From Lepidostoma basale (taxonomy: Eukaryota; Arthropoda; Insecta; Trichoptera; Lepidostomatidae), in contig JAHDVF020000508.1 in the NCBI GenBank assembly GCA_022606425.2, forward strand, positions 124,001 through 188,000: a stretch of 64,000 bases of DNA, given 5' to 3'. The notes beneath the pieces are model-generated. The model was not told where the DNA came from and did not search any database. It saw only the letters and a list, made by a program, of their open reading frames with translations. The position numbers and the translations under genes were made by a program. Positions 11,135-21,409 of the stretch are shown here, in pieces; the stretch's first letter is position 1; each line of letters starts with the position of its first letter.

Positions 11135-11345
11135 AAAAAAAACATGTTTCGAACAACCTGGTCCCTCCTCAGTGATATTTAAAATATTACAAAATTGTTT
11201 ACAAATATGATCAGTTTTGATTTAAAATCTTTATAACATCTGTCAAAATTGATCATATTTGTAAACAATTTTATAATATTTTAAATATCTATATAATATC
11301 ACTGAGGAAGGACCGGGTTGTCCGAAACATGTTTGATATTTAATT
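11135..11345. repeat. F4 foldback element
   Basis: The two arms are near-complementary: AACATGTTTCGAACAACC..CCTCAGTGATAT on the left, ATATCACTGAGG..CCGAAACATGTTTG on the right. The inner arms pair through AAATTGTTTACAAATATGATC. Each arm holds a hammerhead-like motif pointing outward (left on minus, right on plus). There is no ORF. Confidence 0.8.
11296..11339 (+). ncRNA. Hammerhead-ribozyme-like motif, best copy in the window
   Basis: Reading 5' to 3': ATATCA (stem I), CTGAGGA (core, fits CUGANGA), one extra A, GGAC-CGGGTT-GTCC (stem II), GAAA (core), C-AT-G with A-U closing (minimal stem III), T at the cleavage position, TGATAT (stem I, six perfect pairs with ATATCA). All invariant hammerhead core bases are present. 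Two deviations from the textbook form are the extra base between the core and stem II, and U rather than C at the cleavage site. Type I hammerheads with tiny stem III are known from Penelope-like elements and may act as dimers. Activity here is inference. Confidence 0.55.
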
Positions 11346-12268
11346 TTTTTTTTTTTTTAAGTTTGTGTTGTATACAAAGTATATATAAAAGAAAAAGAAA
11401 AATACAACTTTTATAAGTTTGATGTGGACTAACAGAAAGAATTAATAAATAATGGTGAACCGAGACATTTTTTCACCCCTAACTTTTTATTTTACAACCC
11501 CTTCTTTGCTGACTTTTTTTTTCAAAGTCCGCCATTTTGTTATTAATCCATGAAATTTAACTTTTGTAGTTCCGACCAGAATGACATGTCTTTAGATTAA
11601 GAATTATCAAGAATTTTTGATTTCAGATAACATCAAGAGCCAAAATCACCCGGGCCACCCACGCGCTTTTTTTTCGAGGTGCCAACTTCGATTAATAATA
11701 ATAATAATAATAAACTATAAAAATAATAAAAAACTATTTTTTTTTTGTATCTTTAATATGTAAATAAAAACATCCTAAATTTCCAAAACGATTCATTTTT
11801 ATTTTCCTACAAAAAAACACCCTCCAAAAAAGACATGAAAATCGGCTTAAGGTACCAGACTATACTACCTTAAGTAAGTTTTTATATGATTTAATTTTTA
11901 TTCTAGGTATACGCTCCTCCGGCAAGTGGCGCCAAAGTTCGCTTTCAAGTTGGCGCCGGAAAAGTCGAGCTCGGAGTTTTTATTTCATCTGAGAAATATA
12001 TGTTAATAAAGCATAACAAATTATTTGATAAATTTATCTCGGGTCGCGGAATTGATAAATATATCCTTGTTAGCTCTGCTGCCAAAAAAACCCTTTGATT
12101 TACCGCTTCTCGTATAGCTACATTTACATTTTATGTCCCGTTGGTCTCGGGTAAGATTGGCCGCAGATAAAGATGTAAAAATTATCATCTTGTAAGTAAT
12201 ATTTTTCTCGTTATTTCAGTATTTTTTGTATGAGTAATGTTTTCTTAAGCCACGCGAAGACAAGTAAT
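11346..12268. other. Unassigned AT-rich sequence
   Basis: Homopolymer T/A runs and an (AAT)n microsatellite at 11694-11712. No coding or RNA gene seen. Confidence 0.5.
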
Positions 12269-12581
12269 AGGCGGGCCACACTGTGATAAACAAGCTGGTT
12301 TGAAACCAAAATTTGTATACTGAATGTTATTACTCAAACTTAAACCATGTTCTAGACGTAGTAAAAACGTCGATTTTAGTAAACCATGAGTTAAACCGCG
12401 GATGTTTCTGCATACGGTTATCCTTTCAAACTATTCAACAAACATGGTACGTTTATCTCTCTTCCTCGCATTATTTTACCCGGCGTAGAATGAGATAGAA
12501 GCCATATACAAGACAAATTTTATGTTTGTTCTAGTCTGGCTCGTTGGTGGAAACCGATGTTTATCACAGTGTGGCCCGCCT
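12269..12581 (+). mobile_element. T1 TIR element, copy 1
   Basis: The 313-bp element is bounded by AGGCGGGCCACACTGTGATAAA and its complement. It is almost identical to the 313-bp copy at 55235-55547 in the opposite orientation; I count only two mismatches across the ~260 bp compared. A 61-codon open frame inside is unbroken in both, but this follows from youth and is not evidence of function. Confidence 0.85.
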
Positions 12582-12837
12582 TTAAACCGAGAAGAAGCAA
12601 TGCCAAACATAATAATATTTCAATGTTATATTTCTCTAAAGCGACCCTTACACGATTAATAAAATTGACAATTGTATTGTCAATAATATTGATACAGTCG
12701 TTTACTCTTACCACTGTCAATACTAATATCCCCTCCGCTCTTAATTATTGACGCCTCGAGATCACAAAATCTGGATTTCATCAATATATTTCATCAATTC
12801 ACCGGTAATACTATTTTTTCATCTTACATGATATTTA

Positions 12838-12925
12838 TTATTGTTTATTGTTTCTTGAACAATGATATTAAACACCATATTAAACAAGTTACACGAATGA
12901 AAACGTCAGTTTTCTCGAAGTAAAA
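12838..12925 (+). repeat. F2 terminus
   Basis: TTGTTTCTTGAACAATGATA, CACGAATGAAAACGTCAG and TTTTCTCGAAG match the outer 90 bp of F2. Confidence 0.6.
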
Positions 12926-12934
12926 AAATCTATT

Positions 12935-13095
12935 TTTCTGACTCCTCGCGTGGCCGAAATTTAAAATTTGATTTTTTTGATCGTGCCACGTTTTTATTTA
13001 TTTATATCAAATTTTATTAACTAACTAACCATCACGCCGTCTCCCCGAAGGGGTAGGCAGAAATAATGGACTGCCACACTCTTCTTTCCTGACAT
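12935..13095 (-). mobile_element. Two LINE-A fragments
   Basis: 12935-12998 matches an internal coding piece (GACTCCTCGCGTGGCCGA, ATCGTGCCACGTTTT). 13018-13095 matches the 3' end including TAACTAACTAACC. Their order on the minus strand shows they are separate insertions or a rearrangement. Confidence 0.65.
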
Positions 13096-13224
13096 TTTTT
13101 TTTTAAAGACTAACATCAAGGATTTATTTCAATGATATTAGAATTTTTAATTACAGTGGGCATAAAATAGCTCATTATTATGAAGAAGGAATCTGGTCGT
13201 GTCCAGGCTTGAACCCATTTCCCC

Positions 13225-13550
13225 TGGATCAGGAGCCAAGCGTTCTATTCGATTCCTCAACATTCTTACATTGTGTCATGCACGCGCGTCGATTTCTCTG
13301 ACTCATCACATGGCCGCCATTCAATATTTGATTTATTTGATCGTGCCACGTTTTCCTCGGTCTTCGTCTATTTCTAGTTCCATTTACACCGTTAACATAT
13401 ATATTTTTTACAATTCTTTCTTCATTCATTATTTCCATGAATGAATGTTGAGGAAGCAAGAGAAATATGTCAGGAAACAAAAGTGTAGCAGTGCATTCTT
13501 TCTGCCTATTCCTTCGGGGAGACAGCGTGAAGGTTAGTTAATTAGTTTTA
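13225..13550 (+). mobile_element. LINE-A copy with 5' inversion (twin-priming pattern)
   Basis: 13438-13550 is the plus-strand 3' end (MNVEEAREICQ, TTCGGGGAGACAGCG, GTTAGTTAATTAG). 13225-13437 is the preceding ORF segment in inverted orientation (MNEERIVKNIYVNGVNG, RPRKTWHDQINQILN). The inverted piece contains exactly the section that should lie upstream of the 3' piece. Confidence 0.6.
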
Positions 13551-14230
13551 TAACATATATGACTTTCTTTCGTGTTATGTTAAAATATTTCTTTTAACTG
13601 TTGCATTGCTGCAATACGAATGTGAAATATTCAGTTTGTGTGATTGAACTGTCTAGCTCGTGTTAGTTCACAATAAATCTGCGCTCTATAAATAAAACAT
13701 TTGACATCAGAAGACGGCTCGTAAACAAGAATCATCAGCACATTGCACATTTGCGTTGATGCATTCGCGTCTCGAGTGCATTTAGAATGGCTCTGGTTCC
13801 CCATTCGGTACTTTACGATGCACTGCCTGTTTACATAACGCGAAATGAAGATGTTAGCTTTCACCAGACGCCGCAGATACATCATTTTCTTGGCCGACTT
13901 GCACAAAAACAACTAAACACAAGTTTCATCCTCTAAGAAAATATGAACGCGCGAAGGTAAGATGATTTAAATCAGTGTTTCTTAATCGTATAGAAAAGAA
14001 GAAAATTTAAATTTTGTTTTTGATCCCGACGATCATTCTGCAATATTATCATATCGACTTATATACGTCGCTGTGGTCTGTTGGAGAAACATTTCTTTGG
14101 ATCTTCGGCATGTCCGGCCATTCGATTTTTATAGCTGCCGATGCAAAATGTATTGTTTGATCCCACTTGTTCATCTCCATCGCTTGGTAACTACCTATCC
14201 CACCAATTCTCATCATTCCGACGACCATAT
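13551..14230. other. Unassigned; some non-repetitive sequence
   Basis: 13620-13936 is less AT-rich and contains short open frames on both strands (for example plus 13787-13936, 49 codons), none recognised. Confidence 0.4.
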
Positions 14231-14420
14231 ATGACGACCTTCGTGACCAAGTGGTAAGTGCTTTGACTGTCACTCCGAAGGTCCTGGGTTCGATTCCCGG
14301 CGATGGCAGTTAGCTACCTATCACATGTCACGACAATCAATATAATAGCTAAGCCCTATACATCGATTTGGCTCCAGCTTTTATGATGTTAAGAGCAATT
14401 CAACAACATATTAATAAAAA
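14231..14420 (+). mobile_element. SINE1, tRNA-headed, (ATT)-type tail
   Basis: Head with A box (GACCAAGTGGTAAGTG) and B box (GGGTTCGATTCCC), then GGCGATGGCAG. About 70 bp of the usual body (the GTGTGATTGTCACAC segment) are missing. The 3' part has CATCGATTTGGCTCC and GAGCAATTCAACA. Confidence 0.8.
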
Positions 14421-14518
14421 TTCTATGTTCCAGAAGTGAAATAAAATAAAATATTAATAAATAACATATTTTATAACTTCTATAAGTTTAATTATTTTGA
14501 TGGTATTAACACGTTTCG

Positions 14519-14978
14519 TTTACTAACCATCGCGCCGTATCACCGAAATGGTAGGCGAGAAAGAATGGACTGCCACACTTTAACCGATGCGGCAGTCCAT
14601 CCTTCTCTTTTCGCCCCCGCGAGAGACGCGGTGTAATGGGTTGCGAACCCCATCGCCACCAATAGGCATCTCCCGCGAACACTTCGATCGTCCAACGTCC
14701 ACAAAATAAAACTAAAACAAATTATATAAAATACAATGATATAAAATAAAACAACAAAACGCACCTTTTCAAATTATCATTTCCTGACTGATCGACTATG
14801 TCAGGTGCAGCCCTCATACTAAACATGTTTATTATTATTATTATTATTTTATCTAGTTCATAAAACGGAGCATCTTCTTCAGCGCCCTTGAGATGAGTAA
14901 TTCATAAAAATGGCGCTCTATAAATTATCCAATTTATAACAAAATAAAAACAATTTAACACACAACAGTCTTTTAAAT
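14519..14978 (-). mobile_element. SINE2, split by an L2 insertion
   Basis: 14519-14756 carries the LINE-A-like 3' end, the GGGTTGCGAACCC stretch and GGCATCTCCCGCG. The missing 5' end of the element reappears at 14943-14978 (AATTTAACACACAAC). The L2 fragment in between is flanked by near-identical AAAATAAAACAAC and AAAATAAAAACAA. Confidence 0.65.
14757..14942 (+). mobile_element. CR1/L2-like LINE 3' end nested in SINE2
   Basis: AAAACGCACCTTTTCAAATT, GTGCAGCCCTCATACTAAA, (TTA)n, GCGCCCTTGAGATGAGTAA and ATGGCGCTCTATAAATTATC match the copy at 46010-46375. Confidence 0.75.
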
Positions 14979-16084
14979 ATTCAATATGGAGTTTAAAACT
15001 ATTGTTCTCGATACTTTTACTATTAAGAAGAAAAAAATATCATAATTTATAAAAATATTATGTATTTTCATTGAAATTTTAAATTTGATAACGTTTTTTA
15101 CGAGAATTATATTATCATAAAAAATATATTTAATAAAATCAATTACATTAGTAAGGAAATATACCAAGTATTCGCTATTCTTTAACGATGACATTTTAAT
15201 GAAACCAGACAATGGAATGATACTGTTTCAAGAAAGAGAAGCGAACATATAAAACTTTGGTCGTTAGTTATCCAGTGATTTGTCGTATCGAGTCAGATCT
15301 GATTGGGCATAGAAAGTCGTAACAATCGAGAAATGCGACATGACAGACGACAGAATAGCGGAATAGTTAATCTATCAGCCTATCTCAGCGAAGACGCGGC
15401 TTGATTGTGATGTTATAATTTACTTGGTGAGAGGATATTTCAGCACAAAGAAAGTATACTTTCTTCGTGAAAGAATGGTAATAGTCGATTTCCCACGATC
15501 TGCAGTTCGTTGGTATCTTTGTAACAGTAAGTGCCCAATAAGTAGGTACCATCTGGAATGAGATGAATGCTACAGAACTGTCCCAGTCGTGACTAAACCG
15601 GCGATAGGATGCCGATTCGAATATCGAACCAAAGTATTACTCTGCTAAATTTACATCGTTTACTAGAACATTCGTGAGATCGAAAAAAGTTATTAAAAAC
15701 TGTTTCTATTAATATTTTAAAACACGGTGACCGAAATAAATATGAATCAGTTTTGCCTTTTTGCAATTGGAGACTACAGGGAAAAACAAGGAATGTCGTA
15801 GAAGGTTAATTTGAATAAATTGAGAATAAAGCTAATCAAAGTCTATATATTTCTTAGCAATTAGCAATCGATTATATGGCCATAGTCGATGACACACATG
15901 ATTTTTGAATATGAAAATTTTACTGTGGATAGATACGTACAAATGCCGCTAGATGGCATTATTACATTTATTTTGAATTTTAACTGACATTTCTTGTTTT
16001 TCCCCTGTAGTCTTCAATTAATTGGATACCGGTAACTTAAAAAAATATTTAATAACCAACAAGCAGTTTCTCCGAAGGGGAAAG
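14979..16084. other. No recognised feature
   Basis: AT-rich, then a moderately GC part at 15240-15640 without open frames. No repeat match within the window. Confidence 0.45.
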
Positions 16085-16335
16085 CAAAAAATAGAGTGGT
16101 AAGTGAATTGACTGCCACCCCGAAGTTTCCGGGTTCGGTTCCCGGTGAGGGCAGTGTAATTGTCACACTGTCTATGGTCTGGTGTAGAATTTACGTGACA
16201 ATAAAATGGCGATAGATGAGCTACCTATCACATGTCACGAAAATCACTATGATAGCTATAATACCCTTTTCATCGATTTGGCTCATGCTGTCAAGATGTA
16301 AAGAGCGATTCAACAAAATAATTATAATAATAAAT
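16085..16335 (+). mobile_element. SINE1, complete with (ATT)n tail
   Basis: A box (ATAGAGTGGTAAGTG), B box (GGGTTCGGTTCCC), body GTGTAATTGTCACACTGTC and ATGGCGATAGATGAGC, 3' part CATCGATTTGGCTC and GAGCGATTCAACAAAATAA, tail of ATA/ATT repeats. The first bases of the head have merged with CCGAAGGGG LINE-A-like debris at 16050-16085. Confidence 0.8.
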
Positions 16336-16597
16336 AAAAATTTAGTTACACAATTTAACCACGAACTTTTTTATGAACACTGTTTTTTTCACTTTTGAAC
16401 ATAAAATTAACACTTTTAATTTTTTTAAGTCAGTCATAATAACTGTTTAATTTAGAACGCAGTTATAATATCACAATGTATTCCTTCAATTTCTAGGAAA
16501 TTATCCGACAGCTGTTTCGCCAATCAATATTCTCATCGTAATTTTTGTACATCTGAACACTCAATGAGGCCACTATGATGAAAATTTAATAAAATTT

Positions 16598-16925
16598 AAA
16601 TTGTCCATTGTTTTGGCCGAAACACTATGATACCTTAACATTTTAAATTGTTAATGAATAAACTTTGTTTTGTGTATCACAATTGTATTTCATTTTACGC
16701 GACAGCTGTTTCATCAACCAATGTTGACATCATCAGATATCAAATGTCAAATTTTCGTGATTTTTTTAATCTTTTTCGAAACAGCTGTCGCGTGTAAAAA
16801 ATAAATACAGTTGTGATACAAAAAACAAGTTTAAAATTTAAATTGTGATTTTATAAAAGTGCTCCAAATCAAATAGTTAATAATGTTGAAATATCATAGT
16901 GTTTCAGCCAAAATAATGAATTATT
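16598..16925. repeat. F1 foldback element
   Basis: ATTGTCCATTGTTTTGGCCG at the left, complement ending AAAATAATGAATTATTT at the right. The left inner arm holds a hammerhead-like hairpin with every core base intact. Confidence 0.8.
16695..16742 (-). ncRNA. Hammerhead-like motif in F1
   Basis: Minus strand: CTGATGA, extra T, GTCAAC-loop-GTTGAT (six pairs including one G-U), GAAA, C-AGCT-G, U, C (GUC cleavage triplet), GCG. Core fully canonical apart from the inserted base. Stem I is poor (about two Watson-Crick pairs plus wobble), so activity is doubtful. Confidence 0.45.
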
Positions 16926-16994
16926 TAGTTAATTTTTTTTTAATTGAAATTTCTTGGTAGAAGTTAATTTTAAATAATGAAAACAAAAAAAAAT

Positions 16995-17155
16995 TGATAC
17001 AAAATTTCTTTATTATTTAGTGTACTTCCACTTGTTCGACCAGTTTCGGCGGCTTGATGCCACCAGACGATGGCAGCAAGCTGCCGAAACCGGTCGAACA
17101 TAAACACAAGTGGAAGCACAGTAAATACATAATAATAAAGAAATTTTTTATCAAG
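16995..17155. repeat. F5 foldback element with two hammerhead-like arms
   Basis: TTTCTTTATTATTTAGTGTA at left pairs with its complement at right. The plus-strand motif is CAGACGA, T, GGCAGC-AA-GCTGCC (six perfect pairs), GAAAC-CG-GTC (17064-17095). The minus-strand motif has CTGGTGG, GGC..GCC, GAAAC-TG-GTC. Each core departs from CUGANGA by one or two bases. Confidence 0.65.
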
Positions 17156-18660
17156 AATTATTAAGTCATAATAAATCTCCAGTAAGAAATATAAACTATT
17201 TTATAACAGGGTTTATAGTGGTATAATTAAGAACAGTAATCAACGAAAAAGAATTCGTTTCGCAAACGAAGATTCCCAACTGAAACGGGTTATTAATACA
17301 ATTCATGGTTAATAGATTATCGAAAGCGAAAAAAAAATGTTCCGGCGCTCGTGAAATTCGGTTAAGACACGATCAGATATTGTAGAAAATCGTCATCACG
17401 ATTACCCAGAGATATTTTTCTGGTTGTCATATAAATTTTAATACGAAGATCTTGCTTGCTTGAGACTTGCGTTGCTTGTCTAACGGTATTTTTTTTTTAG
17501 TTTTCGAATAGATTCCACATTTAAAAGTAATTTTAAAATCAACTTCGGCAATAAATTATAATAACTGCAAATAATTACAGTAATAATATTATTTTTGGTA
17601 CATTGCGTAAGCATGATGCTGTACTAATTAAACCGGGTGAGATTACATGACAAATCAGATGAATATATCTATCGCATTTCGCGCGATTTTAGATGATTCC
17701 TTAATATTATTTTAATGTATTTAAAATTGAGAAAGACACACATTTTTTGACATTTCATTTAATGTGGGTGATATGTTTTATCTTACATTGGCAACTCATT
17801 TGTTCATTTACATGTTAACATTGCTAGCATGGCGAATCACGTCACTTAATATATAATAATAAAACAATTAGAAAACGTACGTTTTAATTAATATTAACAT
17901 CTTTATACGCTGTTTGTATTTTGAGCGAGCATTACAATTACATGGATTTATATAAAAAATACATGGATATTTAAATCAGGCATTTTTACTATAATTTTTA
18001 TTTATTTCAAAAACCCTACATGGACAAGCACCATAAGGCGACACATATCTTCAATTTCTATAATATCTTCAATCAAGATTCTAGACGATTTTCAAAGCAC
18101 ACGAAATGAGACCCGCCTATATATTAGATCGTTGTATCGGGCTCTAATTCCAGGCAATCTAACCATCAATCAGCAAACTCCTGTGCAATGGACAGATTAG
18201 TTTAGCCAAAGCACAGTACCTGCACAAGTTTTGGGTATCGAGATTTCGCGATCTCGTAAAATGTTTAAAGAAGGAATATCTGGTCGCTAGTATCGGATGC
18301 ACTTCCTATGATTAAATAACAATGTCAATGCTCCTTGAAGGCGCTTACTTGCGAAAACGGTACTATACTCGTATAAACAATCATAATTCTTATTTCTATT
18401 ACTAAACAGTGAGCAAGGATATGAACCTTTCAAAGTCGACGCTATGATCTGCAGATAAACTGAGAACATCAATCTGATTGAATTTAAAAAAAATGTTTGG
18501 TATGAGTAACAGTGTAACATTGCGCATGACCGGCGCTATACAAATAAGCCAAATTATTATTATATATAATATTATTATGGATTGCATTGCAGATTGCAAG
18601 GGTTGCGGGTCGAATGTATGAGAAAAACGAAAGTACGTCAGAGTTTTTATTTAACTATTA
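17156..18660. other. Long stretch without a recognised feature
   Basis: AT-rich, non-coding on both strands. No repeat family of this window is present. It may be original intron sequence or old, decayed elements. Confidence 0.45.
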
Positions 18661-18990
18661 TAACTAACTAACTAGCCACCACGCCATTTTCCCGGAGGGG
18701 TAGGCAGAGAGGATGGATCGCCACAATGCTCTGTCCTGGCATACCTCTCGGGCTTCCTCTACATTCATACATCGTACCATGCACGCACGTCGACTATTCG
18801 GACTTCGAATGTGACCGCCTATTAGTAATTGATTAATTTGGTCATGCCATGTTTTTATCGGTTGTCCTCGGCTTCTTTTTCCACTCACGCTGCTTGTGTG
18901 CAACTTTTTAACCATTCTACTCTCATCCATTCGTTCCATGTATCCAAACCATCCCAGGGATCCTTTTTTAATTTTATCCATTGCAGTTTT
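18661..18990 (-). mobile_element. LINE-A 3' end, subfamily with SPSGKMAWW ending
   Basis: The frame reads MDKIKKGSLGWFGYMERMDES, SSVSGKRSRGQPIKTWHDQ and AREVCQDRALWRSILSAYPS. The GTTA tail lies at the low-coordinate end. The KLHTSSVSGK variant is shared with 49453-49745 and 62898-63405, marking a LINE-A subfamily. Confidence 0.85.
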
Positions 18991-19011
18991 TCTTTTATAT
19001 TAAACTAACTT

Positions 19012-19345
19012 ACTAACTAACCATCACGCCGTCTCCCCGAAAGGGTAGGCAGGAAGAATGGACTGTCACACTTTAACCGACGCGGCAGTCCATCCTTCTC
19101 TTTTCGCCACGCGGGAGACGCGGTGTGATGGGTTGCGAACCTCTTCGCCACCAATAGGCATCTCCCGCGCACACTTCGATCGTAAAATATCAACAAAATA
19201 AATCTAAAACAAATAATATAAAATACAATGATATAAAATAAAATAACACAGTAAAAATAATTTAACACATAATGTTCTTTTTAGGTAGTGCACATATTGT
19301 CTATTAAATTTTTTTTTCACGTATCCACCGTTTTTTTAATTAGCT
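19012..19345 (-). mobile_element. SINE2
   Basis: LINE-A-like 3' end with GTTA tail at the low side, then GACGCGGCAGTCCATCC, GGGTTGCGAACCTC and GGCATCTCCCGCGC, then an AT-rich 5' part with AGAACATTATGTG. Similarity to the copy at 21410-21724 continues past the presumed 5' end (ATAGACAATATGTGCAC, GTGGATACGTG). Confidence 0.75.
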
Positions 19346-19390
19346 GTAATTAAGCACTTAAAACAAACCAACACCAGCAAGAACTTTAAA

Positions 19391-19753
19391 ATGATGTTGA
19401 AGAAATTATTCAAATTGTCATTGGAACAAATGAAAAATTTATTTATTTTATATTATAAAATATATTATGGCTCTAATAGTATTTGTAACCGTTTGACAAC
19501 ATATAGTTTTATTGATTTAATGGAAGCATCCCACAAGGCGACACAAAACTGGTCTCATATTTATCAATGTGTACTGATACAATCTTGTTTGGTCTTCTCG
19601 GGAGTTAATGAACTTTACAATATGCTTCGCTTGTCCATGTTTGATATATATCTACTCGATTTTCTAATATTACCGAACAGCAATAAAAAATATAACATGT
19701 TTATATCTGAGATCAGTTCGGTGCGACTGGGGACAGGTTTCCTTAAGAGATAA
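19391..19753 (+). other. 120-codon open frame, no recognised product
   Basis: The frame is AT-rich and has no motif I recognise. It lies between SINE2 and R-repeat sequence. I would not call it a gene. Confidence 0.1.
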
Positions 19754-19884
19754 ATTCAGTAAATAACTGCCTCACCCACGTTACAATAAATTAATAATGT
19801 GTACATTGATACGGGAACCCTGTGTACTATCTATTGAGTAAGTTACAGGGTGTGTACAAAATCCTTATCATAATATAACTACAT

Positions 19885-20205
19885 TTTGAATGTATACAAA
19901 TTCTTGTAGACAAATACTGGAGGTCACCCATTGCGGATAAATTATTTTTATTTTATAAGGATTAATTGTAATTTGCAGAGACTTTCACAGTACATTAATA
20001 AAGGTTTTCTGTTTAATGCTTTGCTAAGTGCCAAAAATTTGTCAGGCGTGGTGGTCATAAGGCGGAATGGGGAATGTTGTTAAACATAGAGCGATCGCTC
20101 AACCCAACCAATGACAGGTCATAGGTCCTGTAAGCGCCTCGGCTACCACCTTCTGTTCCCAGAAAACAATTTGCATCTTCGTCTCTATTGAGATACAATT
20201 AAAAT
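19885..20205. repeat. R repeat (two parts)
   Basis: Part one (19885-19985): TGTATACAAATTCTTGTAGACAAATACTGG. Part two (20048-20205, opposite sense): GGCGGAATGGGGAATG, GCGATCGCTCAACCC and CAATGACAGGTCATAGGTCC. The same modules recur at 57395-57612, 58163-58300 and inside 6552-7088. Confidence 0.6.
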
Positions 20206-20215
20206 AAACATAATA

Positions 20216-20740
20216 TAACTAACTAACTAACTAACTTACCGTCACGCCGTCTCTTCGGAGGGGTAGGCAGAAAGAATGGAACGCCACACTGTTCTTTCCT
20301 GACATACTTTTCTCGATTCCTCTAGATTCATACATCTTGTCATGCACGCACGTCGATTTCTCCGCCTCGTCACGTGACCGACATTCAATATATGATTGAT
20401 TTGATCGTGCCACGTTTTCCTCGGCCTTCCTCTATTTCTAGCTCCGTTCACGCCTTTTTACAAATACCTTCTTTACCATTCTGTCTTCACTCATTCTTTC
20501 CATGTGTCCAAACCATCTTAATGACCCTTTCCTTATTTTGTTCGTAACACTTTCATTCGCACCACATTCACTTGTTATACTTGCATTTGTCACTCTATCA
20601 TATACAGATTTGCCACACATTCATCTTAGAGATCTCATTTCTACTGCATTTATTCTACTTTCATTCTTCTTTTGCCAGTTCCATGCTTCACTTCCATACA
20701 TAAGGATCGGCACAAGAACACCATTGTGCCATCATAATAT
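20216..20740 (-). mobile_element. LINE-A 3' end, about 520 bp
   Basis: Frames cover CGKSVYDRVTNASI, GSLRWFGHMERMSED, NRGRPRKTWHDQINHILN and ERTVWRSILSAYPS, broken by one frameshift. Four to five GTTA repeats. The 5' end stops at the LMYGSEAWN/MAVHNGVL region, shared with several other copies. Confidence 0.85.
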
Positions 20741-21109
20741 AAATAGGCAAAAACCCACATGTCGTCAAGAAAGTGTACGAGAATATTTTAAATACAAGAA
20801 AGCGAGAGAGGAATACTATGATTTTCTCTGAAAGTAATTCGTAATGCCCACGATGTGCATGCCCGAGAACGTTTCTGGATTATTTTGAAATTTGTTCTGA
20901 TTATTGTTGTATGACAGAAGTGTAGAAAATAAAAATTGAACAATTTGGTGTTGTTGATTGTGAAATTTTTAACGTGTGTGAAAAAAATATATTTACTTTG
21001 AAAGTTGAAACTTATTACTGATTACGATTGTACAGTGCACCAAGATTTAAAAGGTTAGAAAATCTTTACTTACGTGAATATTTCACGGATTGCAACTATC
21101 ATAAAGTTG
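20741..21109. other. No recognised feature
   Basis: AT-rich; no coding or repeat signal identified. Confidence 0.45.
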
Positions 21110-21330
21110 TCAATAAGCACGCTTCCGAAGAATTCTAAAGAGAGATCAAAGTTAACCAGCACGAACATTACTTTAAGACAAGAAAAAATAATAAATTAAG
21201 GCTCCCATTAGGAAAAAAAAATTCAAAATTCCCCCATATACCTACACTGAAGATGTATGACGATATTCCGGAGGATGTTAGAAGTGAGAAGAATATGAGC
21301 AAATTCAGAGTAGAGTTAAGTTTTTATTAG
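21110..21330 (+). mobile_element. LINE-H reverse transcriptase C-terminal fragment
   Basis: Frame: HYFKTRKNNKLRLPLGKKN, then TLKMYDDIPEDVRSEKNMSK and FRVELSFY before a stop. The pattern (TR-x-K-x-x-L-x-LP .. YN-x-IPE-x-R .. KF) is the C-terminus of R1/CR1/Jockey-like reverse transcriptases. It lies immediately upstream of SINE2 on the same strand. Confidence 0.6.
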
Positions 21331-21409
21331 AACATGTGTACTATTTTAAGTAAATTAATAAAATAAAAATATATAGGTTGAGATATATTAAATATTCTAC
21401 AAAATATAA

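Noticed and set aside
12313..12498. 61-codon frame conserved in both T1 copies
   Set aside because: The copies are nearly identical at DNA level, so conservation of the frame carries no information.
13631..13936. Open frames on both strands (93 codons minus, 49 codons plus)
   Set aside because: No recognised protein and no consistent codon bias; overlapping frames on opposite strands are typical of non-coding sequence.
19391..19753. 120-codon open frame
   Set aside because: No recognisable domain; composition follows the AT-rich background.
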